DNA of 8,403 bases from Lysobacteraceae bacterium UBA6001. GTDB taxonomy: Bacteria; Pseudomonadota; Gammaproteobacteria; Xanthomonadales; Xanthomonadaceae. The notes beneath the pieces were generated by a model that saw nothing but the letters and a program-made list of their open reading frames with translations, searched no databases and had not been told where the DNA came from. Made by a program: the position numbers and the translations under genes. This document shows positions 1-5,155 of this stretch, one piece after another; the first letter of the stretch is position 1, and each line of letters begins with the position of its first letter. The DNA lies in the NCBI GenBank assembly GCA_002429615.1, contig DJAN01000060.1, positions 739-9,141 of the forward strand, given 5' to 3'.

Positions 1-67
1 GCTCAGTTGGTAGAGCAACTGTCTTGTAAACAGTAGGTCATCCGTTCGATTCGGATAAGCGGCACCA
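1..67 (+). tRNA. tRNA-Thr(TGT), 5' end outside the window
   Basis: The D-arm onward of a threonine tRNA is visible. The anticodon stem ACTGT (18-22) pairs with ACAGT (30-34). The 7-nt loop carries anticodon TGT at 25-27. The T-arm ATCCG/CGGAT (40-44/52-56) encloses TTCGATT. The acceptor strand AAGCGGC, discriminator A and encoded CCA end at 67. About nine 5' bases (expected GCCGCTT plus two) lie before the window. The gene decodes ACA and, by wobble, other Thr codons. It is the integration target of the island that follows: its 3' part, 23-67, is duplicated at 3002-3046. Every invariant T-loop base is intact here, so this is the working copy. Confidence 0.95.
23..67 (+). repeat. att direct repeat, proximal copy (attL-like)
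   Basis: These 45 bp, from the first base of the anticodon loop to the CCA end, recur at 3002-3046 with two substitutions (G33 to T3012, T46 to G3025). A repeat of the tRNA 3' end bracketing foreign-looking genes is the standard footprint of tyrosine-recombinase integration into a tRNA gene. This copy completes the functional tRNA, so in the usual model it was supplied by the incoming element. Confidence 0.85.
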
Positions 68-75
68 ATTCGGTA

Positions 76-102
76 GGGGCGGCCCACGGGCTGCCCCTTT
101 TT
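76..102 (+). terminator. Rho-independent terminator of tRNA-Thr
   Basis: GGGGCGGCC (76-84) and GGCTGCCCC (89-97) form a 9-bp stem with one G-T wobble around a CACG loop, followed by TTTTT (98-102). It lies 9 nt after the tRNA CCA end, on the island side of the att repeat. It would end tRNA transcription before the island genes, so vsr needs its own promoter. Confidence 0.85.
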
Positions 103-227
103 GCTGCCGGACGCTGACGGCCCGGTTGCCTTGCGATATGGTTCCGAAGTCTCCGCTATTGAGACCGCGAAGCCTTACGCTAGACATCCAACCGGAGCCG
201 ACTGCGACATGGAGACGGAGCGGGACC

Positions 228-641
228 ATGGACACCCTGACGCCGCAGGAACGCAGCGAGCGCATGGGCAGGGTGCGCTCGGCCGATACGCGTCCCGAGA
301 TGGTTGTCCGTCGGCTAGTGCATGGGATGGGCTATCGCTATCGCCTTCACAGGAAGGACCTGCCGGGGAAGCCCGACCTGGTCCTACCAGGCCGGCGGAA
401 GGTGATCTTCGTGCACGGGTGCTTCTGGCACCGGCACGGCGATCCCGAATGCCGGCTGACGCGCTGGCCGAAATCGCGGTTAGATTTTTGGGTGCCGAAG
501 CTCACGGCAAACGAGGAACGCGACGCCAAGGTGGAGGCGCTGCTCGGTGAGTTCGGTTGGGATGTAATGATAGTTTGGGAGTGTCAGGTGCGAGACACCG
601 AGGCGCTCAAGAGAAGAATCAGCGAGTTCCTTGACCCATGA
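228..641 (+). CDS. vsr: Very short patch repair (Vsr) DNA mismatch endonuclease
   Basis: This 137-aa protein nicks DNA 5' of the T in T:G mismatches that arise by deamination of 5-methylcytosine, starting short-patch repair. The catalytic aspartate lies in PGKPDLV (Asp50). HGCFWH (63-68) carries the active-site histidine region. The four zinc ligands known from E. coli Vsr are matched by Cys65, His70, Cys75 and Cys119 (within IVWECQ, 115-120). The ATG at 228 is chosen over an in-frame one at 126 because the family starts near MDTLTPQERS and GGAG (217-220) sits 7 nt before it; the upstream translation shows no homology I recognise. Its TGA overlaps the methyltransferase ATG (ATGA, 638-641), implying translational coupling. 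A weak promoter may lie at TTGAGA (159) and TAGACA (181). Confidence 0.95.
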   Translation: MDTLTPQERSERMGRVRSADTRPEMVVRRLVHGMGYRYRLHRKDLPGKPDLVLPGRRKVIFVHGCFWHRHGDPECRLTRWPKSRLDFWVPKLTANEERDAKVEALLGEFGWDVMIVWECQVRDTEALKRRISEFLDP

Positions 642-1801
642 ACGCAGTAGAACTTTTCGTAGGCGCCGGCGGACTCGGAATGGCCGTCAGCCAAGCCGGC
701 TTCACGCCCCAGCTCGTGGTCGATTGGGACCCGTGGGCGTGCGACACCATCCGCGAGAACAAGAGAGCGGGACTGGCGCCGTTCAAGAACTGGCCACTGA
801 TCCAGGGCGACGTGCGTCAGGTCAGCTTCTCCGACGTCAACGGCACTATCGACATCGTGACAGGCGGGCCGCCGTGCCAGCCGTTCTCGATGGGCGGTTT
901 GCACAGGGCCTACCTCGACGAGCGCGACATGTTTCCGCAGGCCATCCGTGCGGTCAGGGAGCTCCGTCCGCGCGCCTTCGTCTTCGAGAACGTCAAGGGT
1001 CTGACTCGTGCTAGCTTCGCGAACTACCTTGAGTACATCCGCCTACAACTCCGTCACCCCGACCTGATAGCGAAGCCGAAGGAGAAGTGGCACGACCACC
1101 TCCTGCGCCTCGAGGATCACGAGACGCGAGGCAAGTACACTGGGCTCCACTACAACGTGGTCATGCGAGTGCTGAATGCCGCGAACTACGGCGTGCCGCA
1201 GAAGCGCGAGCGCGTGCTTATCGTCGGCTTCCGCTCCGACACTGGCGTGGAGTGGCACTTTCCCGAGGCGACCCACTCACTCGACGCGCTCCTATGGTCG
1301 CAGTGGCGCTCCGAGGAGTACTGGGATCGGCACGAGGTCGCCAAGAAGCACAGACCGACTGACGCCAATGGCAGGGCGCGCGCGATGAGCCTCCGACAGC
1401 AGCCGTTGCAGTCGCCGTGGCTGACCGTGCGCGATGCGATCGCGGACCTTCCCGATCCCGAGTTCCACCCGCAGCTCGCGCGCGAGTTCCCGGACCATCG
1501 ATTCCAGCCCGGCGCTAAGAGCTATCCTGGCCACACGGGAAGCCCGATGGACGAACCCGCGAAGACGCTCAAAGCGGGCGTGCACGGCGTCCCGGGCGGC
1601 GAAAACATGCTGCGTAGAACCGATGGCTCCGTGCGCTACTTCAGCGTGCGCGAGTCGGCCCGGCTCCAGACCTTCCCTGACCAGATGATCCTTCACGGCT
1701 CCTGGTCGGAGACGATGCGACAGCTCGGGAACGCGGTGCCGACGAGGCTCGCTCACGCCGTCGTGCAGAAGGTGCATGAGGGTCTCATAGGAATCGCTTG
1801 A
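638..1801 (+). CDS. DNA (cytosine-5-)-methyltransferase of a type II restriction-modification system
   Basis: This 387-aa enzyme transfers a methyl group from S-adenosylmethionine to C5 of cytosine within a specific site, shielding host DNA from the partner nuclease. The family motifs appear in order: motif I LFVGAGGLGMA (6-16), motif IV GGPPCQPFS (76-84) with nucleophile Cys80, motif VI FENVKG (116-121) with catalytic Glu117, motif VIII QKRER (188-192), motif IX RESARLQTFP (338-347) and motif X QLGNAVP (362-368). The target recognition domain should lie between about 200 and 335. Length and motif spacing are normal, so it appears intact. It starts inside the vsr stop codon, and its 3' end overlaps the convergent nuclease gene by 17 bp. 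The recognition site cannot be read from the sequence; the partner suggests CCGCGG. Confidence 0.96.
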   Translation: MNAVELFVGAGGLGMAVSQAGFTPQLVVDWDPWACDTIRENKRAGLAPFKNWPLIQGDVRQVSFSDVNGTIDIVTGGPPCQPFSMGGLHRAYLDERDMFPQAIRAVRELRPRAFVFENVKGLTRASFANYLEYIRLQLRHPDLIAKPKEKWHDHLLRLEDHETRGKYTGLHYNVVMRVLNAANYGVPQKRERVLIVGFRSDTGVEWHFPEATHSLDALLWSQWRSEEYWDRHEVAKKHRPTDANGRARAMSLRQQPLQSPWLTVRDAIADLPDPEFHPQLAREFPDHRFQPGAKSYPGHTGSPMDEPAKTLKAGVHGVPGGENMLRRTDGSVRYFSVRESARLQTFPDQMILHGSWSETMRQLGNAVPTRLAHAVVQKVHEGLIGIA

Positions 1802-2501
1802 TCTTCTCCATCATCTTAGCGGAGCGAGGATCAGTCGGCGCTGCACCCAGCTTTTCTATGCTTTTTACGATCTTCTGCCTTGCTATAGCTTGAAGCTCGG
1901 GCGTACCAGTGGGTCGACCGTCGCGGCCCGGGTGCAATGAATCCCACGACGACGGATCTTGCCCCCCACGGCGAACGCCAACGACCTTGCTGCCAAAGCC
2001 CATGCCGTTCCATGCGGGACGGAAGGTCGCGATTAGTACGGACTCGGCCAGCGTGATGTGCGCATCGTTGAGGACGAGATAGCGGCAACGGAAATCCTCT
2101 AGCCGAAGATCGGGGTCGAGTTTTGCGTCGATAACTCCCTGGATGGATTCGGCATGATTCTTTAGACGCGTCCACATGCGCGCTTGAACTGAGGGCCTTG
2201 GGTTAAACCCTTGCTTGGCGTTCTCACGCACGGCGCTTCCGATGTAAACCGGATATTTGGTGCCACCCGTGCCGCCGTCCAGGCCGACTAACTCTACATA
2301 TGCGGGGTGTTTCCCGGTGTAGTAAAGAGCGTACACGCCTGCGCCTACAAAGCGAGAAGGTGGGAGAGGATGGAGCGGTTGCTCCAGCAACTCAACAGCG
2401 AGCGTGACGCCAATGTTTTCTACCGCAAGAGGGTCAAAGGTCGGTGTCGGCGGAACGGGCGCCGCCTTCAGGGGCTTCTGAGGAGTATTGGCCTTTGGCA
2501 T
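1785..2501 (-). CDS. Type II restriction endonuclease, Eco29kI-like GIY-YIG family
   Basis: This 238-aa nuclease carries a GIY-YIG core: GAGVYAL (53-59) and PVYIGSA (84-90), then RLKNH (112-116), an AES glutamate (Glu153) and RPAWNG (161-166). The six residues I recall as essential in R.Eco29kI (Y49, Y76, R104, H108, E142, N154) align with Tyr57, Tyr86, Arg112, His116, Glu153 and Asn165, including the R-to-H gap of 4 and the E-to-N gap of 12. Characterised members (Eco29kI, NgoMIII, MraI) cut CCGCGG. The protein is slightly longer than Eco29kI, with a Pro/Ala-rich N-terminal tail of about 25 residues. The gene faces the methyltransferase tail to tail, so it needs its own promoter upstream of 2501; none is convincing. 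Family assignment is strong; the exact site is inferred. Confidence 0.88.
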   Translation of the reverse strand: MPKANTPQKPLKAAPVPPTPTFDPLAVENIGVTLAVELLEQPLHPLPPSRFVGAGVYALYYTGKHPAYVELVGLDGGTGGTKYPVYIGSAVRENAKQGFNPRPSVQARMWTRLKNHAESIQGVIDAKLDPDLRLEDFRCRYLVLNDAHITLAESVLIATFRPAWNGMGFGSKVVGVRRGGQDPSSWDSLHPGRDGRPTGTPELQAIARQKIVKSIEKLGAAPTDPRSAKMMEKIKRFL

Positions 2502-3001
2502 GGCTTTCTGTATCTGAACGATGCGGAGAGCCTACCCGACTTTGCGAATGTGATGCCACGCGGATGGCCAAATGGCTTTCCGGACTTACGCGTGTCATAT
2601 TCCGCGCGCATTGGCCTTGGCGCCGAGCCGCGCGGGCCTAGTTGAATCTCCTAGACTCACCGGGGACGACCGCAAAAAAGGTTGCCGCGTTCGCGTGCGG
2701 CCTTGCTGCTTCGTGTGTCGTATCGGAGCCACCAGCCGCAGACATCCCGATGTGGGCATACAAGACCGACTTGCCCGGGGCGGGCAGGGTCGCGCCCTCT
2801 CGATGAGGGACTGGGTGATCTTCGACTTCAGGCTGGCTCCGTGTGACGTGGCCACGGCTCGGACACGGTTTCGCACCACAATGTGCCGTGTTCAGACGCA
2901 CCGTTTGTGTCCCTGAAGCCTCATTAAGTTGCGGTTTTTCCTCGGTGTAAGCGGCCCCGGACCATCCGATTTCAAATCATGGCAAGCTATCCACCCGCCG
3001 A
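2502..3001. other. Non-coding stretch between the nuclease gene and the distal att copy
   Basis: About 500 bp with no convincing intact gene on either strand. Open frames of 87-114 codons exist here but have no recognisable motif and overlap one another in several frames. The part next to 2501 must hold the leader and promoter of the - strand nuclease gene. The part around 2690-2840 shows integrase-like fragments described separately. No tRNA, strong terminator or tandem repeat was found. Confidence 0.6.
2690..2840 (-). pseudogene. Possible frameshifted remnant of a tyrosine integrase N-terminus
   Basis: On the - strand three consecutive pieces in three different frames read like the arm-binding N-terminus of tyrosine integrases: KSKITQSLIERA (2831-2793), TLPAPGKSVLYAH (2790-2752) and RDVCGWWLRYDTRSSKA (2749-2699). 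The order matches the family pattern of K-I/L-T-x-S-x-I-E, then P-x-x-G-K, then D-x-x-G-x-x-L-R. No catalytic domain follows, because the nuclease gene begins at 2501. Its place about 160 bp inside the distal att copy fits an integrase relic. The match is by eye and needs two frameshifts, so chance is possible. Confidence 0.3.
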
Positions 3002-3046
3002 CTTGTAAACATTAGGTCATCCGTGCGATTCGGATAAGCGGCACCA
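3002..3046 (+). repeat. att direct repeat, distal copy; displaced tRNA-Thr 3' fragment (attR-like)
   Basis: A 45-bp copy of tRNA-Thr from the anticodon loop to CCA, differing from 23-67 at 3012 (T for G in the anticodon stem) and 3025 (G for T at the invariant pseudouridine-55 position of the T-loop). No 5' half of a tRNA precedes it, so it is not a gene. It marks the far end of the island, and most likely is the original chromosomal 3' end pushed away on integration and now decaying. Confidence 0.85.
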
Positions 3047-3086
3047 CATTCCCCGCGCGCAAAAAGCCCGCACGCTGTTGCATCGC

Positions 3087-3109
3087 CGCAGGCGCTTTCG
3101 TCGCCTGCG
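3087..3109 (+). promoter_or_regulatory. Perfect palindrome upstream of arginase, possible operator
   Basis: CGCAGGCG (3087-3094) and CGCCTGCG (3102-3109) are perfect 8-bp inverted repeats separated by 7 bp. No T-run follows, so it is a poor terminator. If TAGACT (3112-3117) is the -10 box, the left arm covers the -35 position and the right arm the spacer, a placement typical of a repressor operator. This role is inferred; no known consensus is matched. Confidence 0.35.
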
Positions 3110-3111
3110 AC

Positions 3112-3117
3112 TAGACT
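3112..3117 (+). promoter_or_regulatory. Putative -10 box of the arginase gene
   Basis: TAGACT lies 38 nt before the arginase ATG and is the first of four similarly placed TANANT hexamers in the host part of the window. No good -35 hexamer is seen; that position is inside the palindrome at 3087-3109. Confidence 0.35.
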
Positions 3118-3149
3118 CCTTGTCCCGAACTGCAAGCCGGAGCCAAGGA

Positions 3150-4073
3150 ATGTCCACCCGCTATCCCCCCGTGTCCCTGATTGGCGTGCCCACCGACATC
3201 GGTGCCGGCCATCGCGGCGCCCGCATGGGGCCCGAGGCCCTGCGCATCGCCGGCCTGGGCGAGGCGCTGGCGGCGCGCGGGGTGGACGTGCGTGACATCG
3301 GCAACATCGACGGCCCGCGCAATCCGTGGACCGCGCCGGTGGCCGGCTACCGGCACCTGCAGGAAGTGGTGGACTGGAACCGCGCGCTGATGGAGGCCAC
3401 CTACGCCGAACTGGCCGACGGACGCATGCCGATCATGCTCGGCGGCGACCATTGCCTGGCGATGGGCTCGATCACCGCGGTCTCGCGCTGGTGTCGTGCG
3501 CAGGGCCGCAAGCTGCGCGTGTTGTGGCTGGATGCGCATTCGGACTTCAACACCAGCGAGGTCACGCCCTCGGGCAACGTGCACGGCATGCCGGTCGCCT
3601 GCCTGTGCGGCCTGGGCCCGCGCGAACTCACCCACCTGGGCGGCGATGCGCCCGCGCTGCGGCCCGAGCAGATCCGGCAGATCGGCATCCGTTCGGTGGA
3701 TCCGGAAGAGAAGCGGCTGATCAAGCAGCACCGCGTCGATGTCTACGACATGCGCTACATCGACGAGAACGGTATGAAGCGCACGATCGAAGCGGCGCTC
3801 GCCGGCCTGGACGAGGACACCCACCTGCACGTCAGCTTCGACGTCGACTTCCTCGACCCGAGCATCGCGCCCGGCGTCGGCACCACGGTGCCGGGCGGCC
3901 CGAACTATCGCGAGGCGCAGCTGGTGATGGAGATGATCGCCGACACCGGCCGGCTGGGCTCGCTCGACATCGTCGAGCTCAACCCGGTGATCGACAACCG
4001 CAACCTCACCGCGGAGCTGGCGGTGGATCTGGTCGAAAGCCTGTTCGGCAAGTCGACGCTGATGCGCGACTGA
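3150..4073 (+). CDS. rocF: Arginase
   Basis: This 307-aa cytosolic enzyme hydrolyses L-arginine to L-ornithine and urea using a binuclear Mn2+ centre. The ureohydrolase metal ligands are all visible: His101 in GGDHC (98-102), Asp128, His130 and Asp132 in WLDAHSDFN (126-134), and Asp231 and Asp233 in SFDVDFLDP (229-237). SGNVHGMP (141-148) carries the conserved catalytic His145, and VELNP (275-279) the conserved Glu276. Arginase rather than agmatinase is favoured by the WLDAHSDFN and NVHGMP forms and by the overall length. The ATG at 3150 has GGAG (3139-3142) 7 nt upstream; an in-frame ATG at 3078 would add a 24-residue Arg-rich tail overlapping the palindrome and putative promoter. It is the first host gene after the island and probably a single-gene unit. 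Confidence 0.95.
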   Translation: MSTRYPPVSLIGVPTDIGAGHRGARMGPEALRIAGLGEALAARGVDVRDIGNIDGPRNPWTAPVAGYRHLQEVVDWNRALMEATYAELADGRMPIMLGGDHCLAMGSITAVSRWCRAQGRKLRVLWLDAHSDFNTSEVTPSGNVHGMPVACLCGLGPRELTHLGGDAPALRPEQIRQIGIRSVDPEEKRLIKQHRVDVYDMRYIDENGMKRTIEAALAGLDEDTHLHVSFDVDFLDPSIAPGVGTTVPGGPNYREAQLVMEMIADTGRLGSLDIVELNPVIDNRNLTAELAVDLVESLFGKSTLMRD

Positions 4074-4141
4074 GCCGCTGCCTGAACGTTTCCCGGCGGG
4101 GGTTTTGACGAAGCCGACCGCGTTCACATCCGCTCGACGGT

Positions 4142-4184
4142 CGGAAAGTCAGATTGTGCGCCAAGCGGCCCGCCTGACTTTTCG
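4142..4184 (+). promoter_or_regulatory. 11-bp inverted repeat upstream of the lipoprotein pair
   Basis: CGGAAAGTCAG (4142-4152) pairs with CTGACTTTTCG (4174-4184), 11 bp with one G-T wobble, around a 21-nt loop. It lies between arginase and the first lipoprotein, ending 26 nt before that ATG. No T-run follows the stem, so a simple terminator for arginase is unlikely. It could be a leader structure or an operator for the entericidin genes. Confidence 0.4.
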
Positions 4185-4210
4185 CAGGGCCGCGCCGACC
4201 GGAGAAGGAC

Positions 4211-4363
4211 ATGAAGCGACTGATGACCCTGGCGATGCTCTCGCTGTTTTCCGTGGGCCTGCTGAGCGGCTGCAACACCGTGGCCGGCGCTGGCAAGGAC
4301 GTGCAGAAGGCCGGCGAGAAGGTGGAAGACACCGCCAACAAGTGCAGCGACGGCAAGTGCTGA
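4211..4363 (+). CDS. Entericidin A/B-family small lipoprotein with a cysteine-containing tail
   Basis: This 50-aa protein starts MKRLMTLAML and carries a lipobox, LLSGC, so Cys21 should be lipidated and the mature peptide anchored in the envelope. The mature start CNTVAGAGKDVQKAGEKV matches the entericidin pattern (E. coli EcnA/EcnB begin CNTxxGxGxD). In E. coli this pair forms a lipoprotein antidote/bacteriolysin module induced in stationary phase; a lytic role here is inferred from family only. It ends TANKCSDGKC, adding two cysteines (45 and 50) absent from the next gene product. The Shine-Dalgarno is GGAGAAGG (4201-4208), very close to the ATG. It is the longer first member of a tandem pair. 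Confidence 0.85.
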   Translation: MKRLMTLAMLSLFSVGLLSGCNTVAGAGKDVQKAGEKVEDTANKCSDGKC

Positions 4364-4402
4364 GCGCATAACCCGATCCAACGCAATCCAATCGATGCAA
4401 GC

Positions 4403-4418
4403 GCGACGCTGACGTCGC
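4403..4418 (+). other. Small stem-loop before the second entericidin gene
   Basis: GCGACG and CGTCGC form a perfect 6-bp stem with a CTGA loop, just before the Shine-Dalgarno region at 4428-4435. There is no T-run, so it is not an intrinsic terminator. It could stabilise or attenuate the message between the paired genes; function is unknown. Confidence 0.3.
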
Positions 4419-4440
4419 CATCCAACCGAGGAGAGATGCA

Positions 4441-4572
4441 ATGAAGCGAGTGATGACCCTGCTGGTCCTGGGCATGTTTTCGATGGCCGTGCTGTCGGGC
4501 TGCAATACCGTGGCCGGCGCCGGCAAGGACGTGCAGAAGGCTGGCGAGAAGGTGCAGGACGCGGCGAAGTAA
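4441..4572 (+). CDS. Entericidin A/B-family small lipoprotein
   Basis: This 43-aa protein starts MKRVMTLLVL and has lipobox VLSGC with Cys21 as the lipidation site. Residues 21-38, CNTVAGAGKDVQKAGEKV, are identical to the upstream gene product, with the codons differing only by scattered synonymous changes. The signal peptide and C-terminus (QDAAK) have diverged, and no extra cysteine is present. This is a tandem gene duplication, 77 bp apart, resembling the E. coli ecnA-ecnB layout. Which copy, if either, is antidote or toxin cannot be told. The ribosome site GAGGAGAG (4428-4435) is 5 nt upstream of the ATG, and a strong terminator follows at 4593, so the pair may share a transcript. Confidence 0.88.
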   Translation: MKRVMTLLVLGMFSMAVLSGCNTVAGAGKDVQKAGEKVQDAAK

Positions 4573-4592
4573 TCCGTCGCGTGGGAGGGGAG

Positions 4593-4619
4593 AAGCGGGC
4601 TTCGGCCCGCTTTTCTTTT
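4593..4619 (+). terminator. Rho-independent terminator after the entericidin pair
   Basis: AAGCGGGC (4593-4600) and GCCCGCTT (4605-4612) form a perfect 8-bp stem capped by a stable TTCG tetraloop, followed by a T-rich tail. It sits 20 nt after the second lipoprotein stop codon. Confidence 0.9.
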
Positions 4620-4779
4620 GCGTGCTTGTTTGGCGCGATCTTCATCTTCGCCTTGAATTGTTCATTGCGATGAGGATGCTCTTGACGCCGGTTGACCTGT
4701 TGCCAACGCCGCCCCCGCGATCTTGTACGCACGCGGCCAGTCGGCCGTTTTCCGACGACAACGACCACAGGAGCACGCC

Positions 4780-4998
4780 ATGAACAAAGACATCATCTCC
4801 GGCAAGTGGACCCAGCTGAAGGGCAAGATGCAGGCCAAGTGGGGCGACCTCACCGACGACGACTTCGACGTGGCCGAGGGCAATGCGCAGTACCTGTCCG
4901 GCAAGCTGCAGGAACGCTATGGCTGGGATCGCGACCGCGCCGAGAAAGAGGTCAAGGACTTCGACGACGCGCTGCGCAAGGAATACAAGGACTACTGA
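4780..4998 (+). CDS. CsbD-family (YjbJ-like) stress protein
   Basis: This 72-aa highly charged, cytosolic protein carries the CsbD signature: [20 protein letters not shown] (1-20), then WGDLTDDDF (21-29), [18 protein letters not shown] (31-48) and a lysine/aspartate-rich end [16 protein letters not shown]. Family members are abundant general-stress proteins (sigma-B regulon in Bacillus, YjbJ in enterobacteria); the molecular role is unknown. The ATG at 4780 has AGGAG (4769-4773) 6 nt upstream; an in-frame ATG at 4723 would prepend an uncharacteristic 19-residue stretch. It stands alone between two terminators. Neighbouring entericidins are also stress genes in other bacteria, but no shared promoter element was found. 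Confidence 0.92.
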   Translation: MNKDIISGKWTQLKGKMQAKWGDLTDDDFDVAEGNAQYLSGKLQERYGWDRDRAEKEVKDFDDALRKEYKDY

Positions 4999-5032
4999 GT
5001 CCGGGGCCGCTTCCGGCCCGACCCGATACCAC

Positions 5033-5062
5033 AGGCAGGCTGCGCCGGCAGCCTGCCTTTTT
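5033..5062 (+). terminator. Rho-independent terminator after the CsbD gene
   Basis: GGCAGGCTGC (5034-5043) and GCAGCCTGCC (5048-5057) form a perfect 10-bp stem with a GCCG loop, extended by one A-T pair and followed by TTTTT (5058-5062). A weaker GC-rich stem at about 5002-5020 precedes it directly after the stop codon. Confidence 0.92.
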
Positions 5063-5115
5063 CGTGCCCGCGCCCCCGGGCACGGCCGGCGGCGATGGGA
5101 ACGGGGGCCAGCGGT

Positions 5116-5121
5116 TAAACT
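5116..5121 (+). promoter_or_regulatory. Putative -10 box of trpS
   Basis: TAAACT lies 40 nt before the trpS ATG, just beyond the upstream terminator, so a promoter is expected here. No clear -35 hexamer is visible in the GC-rich DNA before it. Confidence 0.4.
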
Positions 5122-5155
5122 GAAGGGGTATCTCGCTCCCCTGGCTATCCCTCAC

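Larger units (their letters stand above)
23..3046. mobile_element. Small tRNA-Thr-integrated genomic island with restriction-modification and vsr genes
   Basis: The element is bounded by the 45-bp direct repeats 23-67 and 3002-3046. It contains vsr, a C5-cytosine methyltransferase and an Eco29kI-like nuclease, with no intact integrase. Base composition is less GC-rich than the arginase-to-peptidase side, most obviously in the nuclease gene and the DNA around it. A possible degenerate integrase N-terminus lies at about 2690-2840. Without a working recombinase the island is probably fixed unless helped in trans. Its boundaries are seen directly; horizontal acquisition is inferred from the repeat, the cargo and the composition. 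Confidence 0.8.

Noticed and set aside
126..227. A longer N-terminus for Vsr starting at 126
   Set aside because: The added 34 residues have no Vsr-like character, and a good Shine-Dalgarno sits in front of the ATG at 228, where family members begin.
2307..2645. A 112-codon + strand open frame across the nuclease start
   Set aside because: Most of it is antisense to the Eco29kI-like gene, and no motif or ribosome site supports it.
3001..3046. A second tRNA-Thr gene
   Set aside because: Only the part from the anticodon loop to CCA is present, with no D-arm or 5' acceptor strand, and the T-loop is mutated.
3111..4127. A 338-codon open frame on the - strand opposite arginase
   Set aside because: It is exactly antisense to a clear arginase with all metal ligands, is rich in Arg/His/Ala/Val as expected from high-GC shadow frames, and has no family motif.
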